Assembly (NCBI RefSeq): GCF_028748105.1
Contig: NZ_CP118169.1
Location: 46,287 to 110,286, forward strand
DNA length: 64,000 bases
Source: Entomospira nematocerorum
GTDB taxonomy: Bacteria > Spirochaetota > Spirochaetia > WRBN01
Reading direction: 5' to 3'
This document shows, piece after piece, positions 50,615-59,486 of this stretch. The translations under genes and the position numbers were made by a program. The stretch's first letter is position 1, and the number at the start of each line of letters is the position of its first letter. The notes beneath the pieces are model-generated. The model worked only from the letters and a program-made list of their open reading frames with translations, was not told the DNA's origin and searched no databases.

Positions 50615-52087
50615 ATGAACGCAAAGAGTCAGAAACAGATTACCTGGCTGACCCTTGCCATGATGTCTTTTAGCATGGTATGGGGCTTTGGTAATGTTGT
50701 CAATAACTTTGCAGAACAAGGGATGGTGGTCATCTTTTCGTGGGTAGCAATTATGGCTATCTACTTTGTTCCTTATGCATTAATGGTCGGTGAGATGGGA
50801 TCGGCCTATCCTGAAGCAAAAGGTGGTGTGGGATCATGGCTATCGCAAGCAACTTGGAGCAATGCTAATACAGGCCGTCTGATTGCCTACCTAGCTGGTT
50901 GGACCTATTGGGTGGTGCACGTTCCTTATTTGGCACAGAAGCCACAAGCAGCTTTAGTAGCACTGGGCTGGGCCACAACCTGGATGAATGCTGATGGTGT
51001 AAGCTTTATGAAGCTGTTAAGTCCGCTTCATATTCAGTTGATTGTCTTGGCTATTTTCTTAATCTTTATGTATGTGGCATCACGGGGAATCACTAGCTTA
51101 AAGCTGATTGGTTATGTTGCGGGAATGTCTACCTTCATCCTCTCGTTGTTGTATGTGCTTCTTGCGATTATGGCACCTACTCTACGTGGTGTTCCTATTG
51201 CTACGGAGAATTTGTTTCAGGTGAATAACTTCATTCCTCACTTTAACCGGGAGTATCTAGGGACAATTGCGATGTTAGTCTTTGCGGTGGGTGGTGCAGA
51301 GAAGATCTCTCCTTATGTACGTAATATGGATAATCCTAGTAAGGGATTCCCTAAAGCCATGATCGCTTTAGCGGTGATGGTTGGTCTTAGTGCCATTACC
51401 GGATCCATTGCCATGGGTATGATGTTTGATGCAAATAATATGAGCAATGATATGCTCATGAATGGTGCTTATGATGCATTTTTACGTTTAGGGCAACATT
51501 ATGGTATGGGATCAGCCTTACTTTATATTTACGCAGTTGCAACGTTTATCGGACAAATTTCGGTTCTTATGTTCTCCATTGATGCTCCACTGAAGGTAAT
51601 GTTGATGGATGCAGATACCAAGTATGTGCCTGCAGCACTGACAAAGACCAATCAACATGGTGCACCGGTGAACGGCTACATTATGACTGCAATTCTTGTA
51701 GGTATCCTTATTATCGTTCCTGCGTTGGGAATGAACCAGATGAGTGAACTTTATAATTGGCTTTTGCGTCTGAACTCTGTTGTCATGCCTATGCGTTATA
51801 TGTGGGTCTTCTTTGCCTATGTTATTTTACGTAATGCCCTCAATGAAGAGCGTAGCCGTGGAGCAAGTTATCAGTTTATTAAGAACTCTACACTTGCTAA
51901 AGCTGTCGGTTGGTGGGCCTTGGGCTTTACCGCTGTAGCCTGTATTATGGGAGCTATTCCTAAGGGAACTCCTGCTACAAATGAACTATATCATTTTCAG
52001 TTAACATTAAATATTGTCTTCCCGATGGTATTGATTGGACTAGGTTTTGTCATGCCACTCTTTGCCAAGAGAGCTGCACATCACTAA
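50615..52087 (+). CDS. APC-family amino-acid permease (YjeM/GadC-like)
   Basis: 490 residues from the ATG at 50615, ten bases after AAGGAG; an ATG at 50606 is too close to it. It has about 12 membrane helices. The start (TWLTLAMMSFSMVWGFGNV) and the GGVGSWL motif near residue 75 fit the glutamate:GABA-antiporter-like branch and E. coli YjeM. It imports or exchanges an amino acid; the substrate cannot be named. Monocistronic, with a hairpin after the stop. Confidence 0.82.
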   Translation: MNAKSQKQITWLTLAMMSFSMVWGFGNVVNNFAEQGMVVIFSWVAIMAIYFVPYALMVGEMGSAYPEAKGGVGSWLSQATWSNANTGRLIAYLAGWTYWVVHVPYLAQKPQAALVALGWATTWMNADGVSFMKLLSPLHIQLIVLAIFLIFMYVASRGITSLKLIGYVAGMSTFILSLLYVLLAIMAPTLRGVPIATENLFQVNNFIPHFNREYLGTIAMLVFAVGGAEKISPYVRNMDNPSKGFPKAMIALAVMVGLSAITGSIAMGMMFDANNMSNDMLMNGAYDAFLRLGQHYGMGSALLYIYAVATFIGQISVLMFSIDAPLKVMLMDADTKYVPAALTKTNQHGAPVNGYIMTAILVGILIIVPALGMNQMSELYNWLLRLNSVVMPMRYMWVFFAYVILRNALNEERSRGASYQFIKNSTLAKAVGWWALGFTAVACIMGAIPKGTPATNELYHFQLTLNIVFPMVLIGLGFVMPLFAKRAAHH

Positions 52088-52099
52088 AATGATAGGAAG

Positions 52100-52127
52100 G
52101 AGGTGTATTGAGATATCAATACACCTC
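52100..52127 (+). terminator. Hairpin after the permease gene
   Basis: A perfect 12-bp stem, GAGGTGTATTGA and complement, around GATA, 13 bases after the stop. It has no T-tract, so termination may be weak. Confidence 0.55.
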
Positions 52128-52217
52128 TGCTGTATGAGGATGAGAGGTATTGTATGGAACAACGCTATGAACATTACAGCATGGTATCGGGGTAAATGTA
52201 TGCAGGCAATGACTAAT

Positions 52218-52252
52218 AGAGTATTTCTATGTGACATAGGTACTCTTTTTTA
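52218..52252 (+). terminator. Terminator-like hairpin before the GH31 gene
   Basis: AGAGTA plus CTATGT pair with ACATAG plus TACTCT (two unpaired bases in one arm), followed by TTTTTT. It lies 69 bases before the GH31 start, after a tiny 13-codon frame (52154-52195), which would suit an attenuator, or simply the end of read-through from the permease. Confidence 0.5.
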
Positions 52253-52320
52253 ATCTCATAAAATATGCTATACTTGTAGAGTATAGGACGCTGAAGATGC
52301 TCATGATAAGGTAGAGTCAC

Positions 52321-54318
52321 ATGAAGATAGAGTTGAATGAAGAAGGATTTCGCATATTTTTAGCCAACGGAGAGCTGTTACTCAGCCATAGCCAGGCACA
52401 ACCATGTTTGAAGATTGGTAATGGTATGAACTTGAAGAATAGCGATGACTCTGATGAGGATCTGGAGTACAATGAACAGTTATCCTTACGATTTTTTGTC
52501 ATCTATCAAGAGAATGATACGCTATGGCGTGTGACATTAAGTCATACACAAGAGCTTAAAGAGGTGGTGTATCTCACCTATCGTACTGATACACCTACGC
52601 GTATAGAGATCGATAGTACCTATCCAGAAGACTATTTTGATCGTATGTGGTTGCGACTGTATAGCCGTGGCAGTGAGCACTTTTATGGTGGTGGTCAGCA
52701 TGGTTATCAACTTGATCTTAAGGGTTATACCCACATGCTCTTCATTCAAGATGAGCTCTTTCAAAAGGAAGAGCGTACTATGCCATTACGATTGGTGCGT
52801 CAACCCAGCTATATCTCCAGTCGACACTATGCTTTTATTGCTCCTGATGCACGCAGAATGATCTTCAACGCCATTTACGATGATCATGTTAGTATCGAGC
52901 TTTGGGGCAATATCAAACAATTCGTGGTTTTGAGTGCCCCTACGATGTTAGATCTCTTACACCGTCAGAGCGATTATCTTGGACGTCCGCATCATATTCC
53001 AGAGTGGCTTTCTAGTGGTCTTTTTGTGGGGCTTCGTGGTCCAACTACACGCATGCAAGAGACATTTAATCATTTGCAAGATAATGGTTTACTTATTAAT
53101 GGTATTTGGATGCAGGATTGGGCTCGCTTAGCTTATCCTACATTTGGAGAATCCTTCTGCTGGAACTGGATGCCTACAGATTCCTTACTGCAAGGTACGG
53201 CGGAAAAGATTGATCGTCTGCAACAACAGCAGGTGATGATCATGGCCTATATGAATGGATTCCTTACCGAGGGAACTCTCCCTTTTAATGAAGCTGATAG
53301 TCTTGATTATCTTGTGACGACGTCGAATAGAGAGACTTTTCTCTATCACTGGCAAGAATTTAGCTTGGGGATTATCGACTTGACTAATCCAGAGGCTTAT
53401 CATTGGTTTATCCAGCAAATGCGGCATTACTTTCAGAAGATCGATGTGCGTGCTTGGGTGATTGATGATGGATCCCACTTACCAGCAGAGGCCATTCTCT
53501 ATCATGGTCTTGCTAGCGAGAAGGCACAACACCGTTGGTCCTTGCTGTTAGCTGATGCAATGCGTGATGCCATTCATCTATCGCATCGGACCGAAGATGT
53601 GGCACTCTTTAGCACCACTGGCTGGTTGACAATGTCTGCTAAGGTTCATGCTATTGTCTTAGCACGCCAATATGTCGAGGTCGGTGGCGGGAATAAAACT
53701 TGGACACTCAAGCCCGTTCTCTTTGCACTGTTATCGGGTAGTGCAAGTGGTTATGGCCTACAGGCCACATTGATTGGGCATTGTTTTGGTGCTCCTGCAC
53801 CCGCAGAGTTGTTGATTCGCTGGGCTGAATTAGCGCTCTTTACCCCATTTTTTTGGTTGCAAGAGGCAGAAGGGCATTATCAAACCTTCCGCTATTATCA
53901 TGATAGCAAAATTCTGTATCATCTAGGACGATTAGCAAAACTCTTTAGAGGATTACAATTTTATCGTAAAGAACGCATGGAGCAATATGTAGCCAAGGGC
54001 ACACCAGTTGTTGCACCACTTTTCGCCTATTTTGAGAATGATGTCTTGACGTATGCGATTGAAGACCAAATGATGTTTGGTCCAGATATCTTAGTGGCTC
54101 CCATTTTACAAAGTGGCATGACACGACGAACGGTCTACTTCCCTGAGGGAAGATGGTATCATTTCTCTTCCCCTTTGGTGGTCGAAGGACCCATTTGGCA
54201 GGAGGTGACAACTCGTTTAGGCGATCCTCTTGCTTTTTATGTAGAGCACGGAGATCATGCACTGCAGATGCGGGAACTAGCCTTTGCATTTCAGGATGTT
54301 CCCCCTTACTTATATTAG
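52321..54318 (+). CDS. GH31 glycosidase-like protein (YihQ-like) lacking the usual acid/base
   Basis: 665 residues, about the length of YihQ-type GH31 enzymes. The N-terminal beta-sandwich ends before YGGGQHG; the TIM barrel has GIWMQDWARLAY and, at 381-388, IDDGSHLP where YihQ has ADFGEYLP, so the nucleophile Asp382 is kept. The acid/base region, LLWGGDQ in YihQ, reads IVLARQ here (445-450), with Arg449 where Asp should be. The C-terminal beta domain follows (MMFGPDILVAPIL). No signal peptide, so cytoplasmic. It may be an altered glycosidase, an inactive one, or use another proton donor. Confidence 0.75.
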   Translation: MKIELNEEGFRIFLANGELLLSHSQAQPCLKIGNGMNLKNSDDSDEDLEYNEQLSLRFFVIYQENDTLWRVTLSHTQELKEVVYLTYRTDTPTRIEIDSTYPEDYFDRMWLRLYSRGSEHFYGGGQHGYQLDLKGYTHMLFIQDELFQKEERTMPLRLVRQPSYISSRHYAFIAPDARRMIFNAIYDDHVSIELWGNIKQFVVLSAPTMLDLLHRQSDYLGRPHHIPEWLSSGLFVGLRGPTTRMQETFNHLQDNGLLINGIWMQDWARLAYPTFGESFCWNWMPTDSLLQGTAEKIDRLQQQQVMIMAYMNGFLTEGTLPFNEADSLDYLVTTSNRETFLYHWQEFSLGIIDLTNPEAYHWFIQQMRHYFQKIDVRAWVIDDGSHLPAEAILYHGLASEKAQHRWSLLLADAMRDAIHLSHRTEDVALFSTTGWLTMSAKVHAIVLARQYVEVGGGNKTWTLKPVLFALLSGSASGYGLQATLIGHCFGAPAPAELLIRWAELALFTPFFWLQEAEGHYQTFRYYHDSKILYHLGRLAKLFRGLQFYRKERMEQYVAKGTPVVAPLFAYFENDVLTYAIEDQMMFGPDILVAPILQSGMTRRTVYFPEGRWYHFSSPLVVEGPIWQEVTTRLGDPLAFYVEHGDHALQMRELAFAFQDVPPYLY

Positions 54319-55509
54319 CGGTGCTGATCGATAGACGGCAGTAGCCTCCTCTAGTATCCCCATGGCATAGGCTAAAAAGAGTCCGTAATTGAGCATGGGC
54401 ACTTGTTGTCGGCGTGCCTGATCCATGCGATGGTGCATCGTCTTTGCTGGTAGCATGCAACTGCCACAATGAATGATAGCATCATATTGCTGGAGATTAT
54501 CAGGCATGTGAGCACCCATAACAAAATCAAAGTGGAAGGTGATGTGTGGGAATTGTTTCTGTAAGAGTTTTGGAATTTTTACCCGCCCGATATCTTCATG
54601 ATTCACATTATGCGTACAACTCTCCATCATGAGAATGTTCGATTGAGGAGGCAGTGTTGCTAGGGCTTGCACTCCTTGGAGAAAAAAGGCGAGATCTCCC
54701 TTTTGATTCGCTTGCAAAATGGAGTATGAAGTGAGGGGATAACGTTGCTGATTGATGGCACTCACCTGTGCAAAGGCTTGTGAGTCGGTGATAATGAGAT
54801 CAATTGTTGGATCGTGATCGAGCAAGGTTTGGAGTTCCTCTACTTGGACAACAGTTGATCGTAGATGACGATCGAGAGCCTCTCGCAGAAGTTGCATCTG
54901 TGGCATGATAAGACGCCCTTTTGGTGCCTCACTGTCAATGGGAATAACGTGCACAATGTGCCGATGGGGTAATGCGATACCATCAAGAAGGAGTTTTTCC
55001 TCTCTCTGTAGCCGATGAGCAATACGACGCAGGAGTGCATCGATACTCTGTGGATCTTGGTAGTCCATGAGAAGTGCATCTGGAAAGTTCTGTTGGAGAG
55101 CCACGCGTTGATCCACCGTGAGTTGATCAATATGCGTAAAGACCATAATACGACGTGTAGCATCAGCAGGAAGTGCACTCTGCTTCAACGGTCTATGTAA
55201 GTACCAACAGGAGGCATCAAGTACATACAGCAAGAGATGCGCCTGGTTGATACTCTGTAGTGTCTTCTGGAGACGCTGTACGCCTAAGGATGTAGTATCG
55301 CCAAGTCCAGCCGTATCTAGGAGGTTCACCGCACCCACACCGATAATCTCCATACGTTTATGGACGGTATCTGTTGTCGTCCCCGCGATAGGGCTGGTGA
55401 TGGCGACCTCTTGCCCAATAAGCGCGTTGAGCAAGGTTGATTTACCTGCGTTGACGTGACCCATCAAGACAATGTTCGGGATGAGGGCGGGTATGGGACT
55501 ACTAGACAT
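54310..55509 (-). CDS. hydF: [FeFe]-hydrogenase maturation GTPase HydF
   Basis: 399-residue scaffold that assembles the 2Fe subcluster and transfers it to hydrogenase HydA. The N-terminal GTPase has G1 GHVNAGKST, G2 GTTTD, G3 DTAGLGD and G4 THID; the C-terminal part carries the cluster-binding Cys in SCTHN and IHCGSCM. It is last of the hydE-hydG-hydF group and overlaps the 3' end of the convergent GH31 gene by 9 bases. Confidence 0.92.
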   Translation of the reverse strand: MSSSPIPALIPNIVLMGHVNAGKSTLLNALIGQEVAITSPIAGTTTDTVHKRMEIIGVGAVNLLDTAGLGDTTSLGVQRLQKTLQSINQAHLLLYVLDASCWYLHRPLKQSALPADATRRIMVFTHIDQLTVDQRVALQQNFPDALLMDYQDPQSIDALLRRIAHRLQREEKLLLDGIALPHRHIVHVIPIDSEAPKGRLIMPQMQLLREALDRHLRSTVVQVEELQTLLDHDPTIDLIITDSQAFAQVSAINQQRYPLTSYSILQANQKGDLAFFLQGVQALATLPPQSNILMMESCTHNVNHEDIGRVKIPKLLQKQFPHITFHFDFVMGAHMPDNLQQYDAIIHCGSCMLPAKTMHHRMDQARRQQVPMLNYGLFLAYAMGILEEATAVYRSAPLI

Positions 55510-55546
55510 GATTTACTCCTTAAGATGCTATGGCTATGGAATATAG

Positions 55547-56908
55547 TTAGAGCGCAAGATCACGCTCACCTTGCAAGATACGCACATAGTATTGCATGGC
55601 TACTTGGCGGATAGGTTCATCGGGGATGTTCTGGATCTCTTTGATGAGAAAGGGTAGAGCCATATCTTGCATTCTCTCATCGCCATGATCAAGGACAAAT
55701 TCTAGTGTCGTGAGAATGGCATTGGGGGTACAGAGCTTGGCAATGCGACCCGCGGTTACCTCTTCATGATAGATCTTTCCAACACGCCCCTTACGATAAC
55801 AGGCAGTGCAGTAGCTAGGTAGCTGACCATCTGCCATTAAGTCATACATAGTTTGGTAGAGAGAGCGCTCATCGCTAATCTCAAATTGGCTGACACTGCT
55901 CTCCTCACCATAACCACCGACGGTCGCCTTGGAGTTTGCCGAGATCTGGGAGACTCCATGTTCAATCAGGTAGTCACGCATCTCTTTACTCTCGCGAGTA
56001 GAGAGAATAATGCCAACATGCGGTGCGGCAAGACGTAAGATTGCAACGATATCGATGAACTCTTCATCACTAATAAGGTGCGGATACGTCTCTAAACTCA
56101 CGCCCATAGCAGGCATCATGCGAGGGAGGCTAAATGTATGAAAATTGGATCCAAACTGTTCTAAGAGTACTTCATTATGGATCATCATCGCGATGATATC
56201 GAACTTATAGTCACTCAAGCCTAAGAGAACACCACCACCAACATCTTCAATGCCAGCTTCCATGGCTCGATGATGGGCAAAAAGTTGTCGTTCGTAATCA
56301 CCTTTGAGAGATTGCGGATGTAACTCTGCATAACGTTGGGCGTTATAGGTCTCTTGAAAGAGGATATACGTTCCAATATTCGCTGTGGCAAGCTTGGCGT
56401 AGTTCTCGCTGGTTGTCGCTGCTAGATTAACGTTGATACGACGGATATCGCCACTGTTATAGATAGTCTTGATACTCTCTAGAATATAGTCGATCGAACA
56501 ATGCTTAGGATCTTCGCCAATCTCTAGAGCCAGTCGCTTATGTCCGAGTGACTCGAGGGCCTTGACTTCTTGAGCAATCTCTTCTTGACTGAGGTGCCGA
56601 CGAGGAAATTGATTATCACGGCGATACCCACAATAGGTACAGTTATTGACACAATGATCACTAATATAGAGCGGGGCAAAGAGGACTAATCGATGGCCAA
56701 AAATCTGCTTTTTCACCGCACTTGCAATAGATCGCATTCGCTCTTTTTGTTCTGCATCTTGAATGAAGAGTAGCTGTGCCACCTCTTGATGGCTGAGTCC
56801 TTGCATGCGACTCGCTTTTTCTAGGATGGTATCGATGACTGCGGCAGTGGTGCTTTGAGCCTGTGTGATTAAGTGGGTAATATAGTTATGATCAATAAAG
56901 TTATTCAT
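55547..56908 (-). CDS. hydG: [FeFe]-hydrogenase maturase HydG (tyrosine lyase)
   Basis: 453-residue radical SAM enzyme cleaving tyrosine to give the CO and CN ligands of the H-cluster. The radical SAM motif is CVNNCTYC (CX3CX2C). The C-terminal second-cluster motif is complete: CTAC followed by 22 residues and Cys, exactly the CX2CX22C of HydG, distinguishing it from ThiH. Middle gene of the maturation operon, 37 bases before hydF. Confidence 0.94.
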   Translation of the reverse strand: MNNFIDHNYITHLITQAQSTTAAVIDTILEKASRMQGLSHQEVAQLLFIQDAEQKERMRSIASAVKKQIFGHRLVLFAPLYISDHCVNNCTYCGYRRDNQFPRRHLSQEEIAQEVKALESLGHKRLALEIGEDPKHCSIDYILESIKTIYNSGDIRRINVNLAATTSENYAKLATANIGTYILFQETYNAQRYAELHPQSLKGDYERQLFAHHRAMEAGIEDVGGGVLLGLSDYKFDIIAMMIHNEVLLEQFGSNFHTFSLPRMMPAMGVSLETYPHLISDEEFIDIVAILRLAAPHVGIILSTRESKEMRDYLIEHGVSQISANSKATVGGYGEESSVSQFEISDERSLYQTMYDLMADGQLPSYCTACYRKGRVGKIYHEEVTAGRIAKLCTPNAILTTLEFVLDHGDERMQDMALPFLIKEIQNIPDEPIRQVAMQYYVRILQGERDLAL

Positions 56909-56988
56909 AGTTTCCTCAAATTACGTAAAAATCTTTGATGTCTAGGGTGACTGACGATCAGTTTGCTATGGCATAGACAGGACATTTT

Positions 56989-58158
56989 TCATGATGATTC
57001 GCTGGACTCTGTTGGCTCCATGGGTTTAGGAGAGACTATCGCATGAGCAATGGGATCCGATTTGGCGTGTGCCTTATGGTGTCCTTGGTGCATTGTCAGC
57101 ACCATGCCAGCTTTCTCCACGTCCGAGGCGATGAGAGCAAGATACTCATCTGACTCATCGCCTTTATAGCTCTTATTGGCATAGAGTGTATATTGCTCTC
57201 GCTGATTAGGCGGAGAGAGATTTACCATAATGACATTGCATCCAGATTGTAATGCACGGAGGCGACCTGTCTTGGGATCCAGACTCGATGTGGCCGTGGT
57301 ACTGGGCAGAAGAGCCTCAGGAACAATTAAACGAGCCAAGGCATAGCAGGTGAGGACGTGTTCCAGATCACCATTTGGTTCATTGGCAAAAGGTGTTTGC
57401 GGGTGGTTCAGATAGGGACCTATCCCGACCATTTGTGGTTGAAAGGTCTGGATGAAGGAGAGATCGTGAGCCAAGCTTGCACTGGTTTGATACGGACTAC
57501 CTACCATAAATCCTGCTCCGGTTTGAAAGCCAATTTCCTTGAGTTGTTTGAGACAAGTTAATCGTGAATTGAGTGTCTGCTTTGGGGGATGTAGCTGTGC
57601 ATAGTGCGTTGGATCTGCCGTCTCGTGTCGTAGAAGAAATCGCTTTGCTCCAGCATCAAAGTAGGATTGGTAGACTTCTCGTGACTTTTGACCTAGTGAT
57701 AAGGTAATGACTAAATCAGGCCACGTCTTGGTAATCGATCGAATGAAGTGTGTGAGTTCGCTATCTTTAAAGTGGTTACTCTCGCCACTTTGCATGACAA
57801 TCGTACGATATCCTTTATCGTAGGCTCGTTGAATTGTTTGGCGTAATTGGCCATACTGATAGGCATATCGAGAGACATCATGATTACTAGCACGAATGCC
57901 ACAGTAATAGCAATCTTGTGCACAGATGTTGGAAATCTCAATGAGACCACGAATAAAGAGCTCTTTACCGTAGATGCTCTGTCGACGCACTACAGCCAGT
58001 CGCTGGGTGGGTGCTAAGAGGCGTTGCGGAAAGTTCTCTACAAGGTAGAGAAATTCTGTATAGCTCAGTTTTTCTCCAGCATAAAGACGTAAAATGAGAT
58101 GCCATACCTGATCGGCAGTGGCTTCATTGACAGGTTCATAAAAGCGATCAAAGATCAT
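56989..58158 (-). CDS. hydE: [FeFe]-hydrogenase maturase HydE
   Basis: 389-residue radical SAM enzyme acting in synthesis of the azadithiolate bridge of the H-cluster. Motif CAQDCYYC (CX3CX2C), followed by a TIM barrel with GYRTIVMQSGE. It has a charged, Ser/Pro-rich C-terminal extension (after residue 355). First of the operon, with a near-consensus promoter just upstream. The hydrogenase itself is not in the window. Confidence 0.92.
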   Translation of the reverse strand: MIFDRFYEPVNEATADQVWHLILRLYAGEKLSYTEFLYLVENFPQRLLAPTQRLAVVRRQSIYGKELFIRGLIEISNICAQDCYYCGIRASNHDVSRYAYQYGQLRQTIQRAYDKGYRTIVMQSGESNHFKDSELTHFIRSITKTWPDLVITLSLGQKSREVYQSYFDAGAKRFLLRHETADPTHYAQLHPPKQTLNSRLTCLKQLKEIGFQTGAGFMVGSPYQTSASLAHDLSFIQTFQPQMVGIGPYLNHPQTPFANEPNGDLEHVLTCYALARLIVPEALLPSTTATSSLDPKTGRLRALQSGCNVIMVNLSPPNQREQYTLYANKSYKGDESDEYLALIASDVEKAGMVLTMHQGHHKAHAKSDPIAHAIVSPKPMEPTESSESS

Positions 58159-58200
58159 AAAAACCCTTTATTTGGTAAAATTTTGCTTAAAAATAAATTT

Positions 58201-58229
58201 ATAATACAATATTGATTTATCTTTGTCAA
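58201..58229 (-). promoter_or_regulatory. Promoter of the hydE-hydG-hydF operon
   Basis: On the minus strand TTGACA (58224-58229), 17 bases, TATTAT (58201-58206), 43 bases before hydE. Confidence 0.65.
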
Positions 58230-58273
58230 GATCATGCGAGAATAGCTACATGGCAGTAAGTAGTGACTCTGTA

Positions 58274-58474
58274 TCACTTGTGTCTCCGTATATAGAGTAG
58301 TAAGAAGGCACAGAGAAGGAAGACGGTTAGACTAGTGATTTGTCGCATAAAGAAACGTCTTCGTGAGGGTAAGCCTGTCTCATCTCTATTCTGACTGGTG
58401 GCTTGGTGGAGTTGCCAGCCCACTACAGCCATGACGGCAAGAAATGCAAGAAGTAATAGGATCCATGTTGTCAT
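58274..58474 (-). CDS. Small membrane protein
   Basis: 66 residues with two hydrophobic helices (about 3-20 and 46-62) separated by a basic polar loop. Its ATG overlaps the stop of the preceding gene (ATGA), so it is a coupled partner. No family is recognised. Confidence 0.6.
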   Translation of the reverse strand: MTTWILLLLAFLAVMAVVGWQLHQATSQNRDETGLPSRRRFFMRQITSLTVFLLCAFLLLYIRRHK

Positions 58475-59268
58475 GGTGTAGCCTCCTCGGAGGTGGAATG
58501 ATTTGCCATTACGATCGTGGTGGATCGATTTTTTGTGGGTTGTATCGTCTCAAGAGGCTTGCTCTTGGTAAGCTCTGTTACACGATCAGCAGCGGATTTC
58601 TTGGCTGAATGGCTCAAAGGCTGACTCTTTGTAGGAGATTGATCATGCATCATCTGGAGCCACTCTTTGAGTAGTAGACCTAGCGATCGTTGCTGGCTCT
58701 CTTGCCAATGACGCATCTGATCTTTGGTGTGCTGGTGTCCATGATACCATTGATCTATCCACTCTTCTTGCTGTGTCTTGAGCGTTTGTATTTGTTCTTG
58801 GTGTAGATGATCATAAGATTTGAGGGTCTCTTCTAGAGCCTCTTGTTGCTCTTGAGACCACTTGCGGAGTAATCCTTGGAGGGTTGTACTCTCGATGGCA
58901 GTTTGTGAGCGTTTTAGATGGAGAATTTCTTGTTGAAGGCGTTGTAGTTTGCGGTAACTATGCCAGCTTTGTACGAGCATTAAAGAGAGTAGTGCTAAGC
59001 CTAAGATGCTAAGAGGCAGTTGGATTTGATAGATAGTACGGCTTTGGATGCCTTGAACGGGAAAGGGCAGAGGTAATAGTTGTAAAAAATCACGTAGTAA
59101 AAAACGTTCTGGAAAATAGTCACTGCCTTTACTATAAATGAGTACTCCCTCCACAATACCATAGAGCATAACTCCTAGGATCGTCAATAGAATACTGTAC
59201 CATAAAAAGAGCGTGGAAAATCGCAAAATAGCGATCATCTTTTCTCGAGAAAAAATGGATGATGACAT
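58471..59268 (-). CDS. Membrane protein with a long coiled coil
   Basis: 265 residues: two helices (about 16-38 and 87-103), then a Glu/Gln/Lys-rich coiled coil (about 105-200; RKLQRLQQEILHLKRSQ) and a Ser/Thr-rich tail. The topology with a cytoplasmic coiled coil recalls RmuC-like or secretion-adaptor proteins, but no family is assigned. Followed by the small membrane protein with a 4-base overlap. Confidence 0.6.
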   Translation of the reverse strand: MSSSIFSREKMIAILRFSTLFLWYSILLTILGVMLYGIVEGVLIYSKGSDYFPERFLLRDFLQLLPLPFPVQGIQSRTIYQIQLPLSILGLALLSLMLVQSWHSYRKLQRLQQEILHLKRSQTAIESTTLQGLLRKWSQEQQEALEETLKSYDHLHQEQIQTLKTQQEEWIDQWYHGHQHTKDQMRHWQESQQRSLGLLLKEWLQMMHDQSPTKSQPLSHSAKKSAADRVTELTKSKPLETIQPTKNRSTTIVMANHSTSEEATP

Positions 59269-59486
59269 GATGAGTTCTCGCTTTATCTTATTATTTATTA
59301 ATAATTTATCATTTAATAAATAATAAACATTTATTAAATAGTCGTTATATTTCTTACTATCGCAAATATAGAGGAAATAGTTTTATAAGTCAATATGTAT
59401 GCGGGCGTGTATTAAGATATTTTTCATAAAAACCGTTAGAATAGAGAGACAGATGAATGGTGTAGATGTGGAGATAGATAAAGGCA

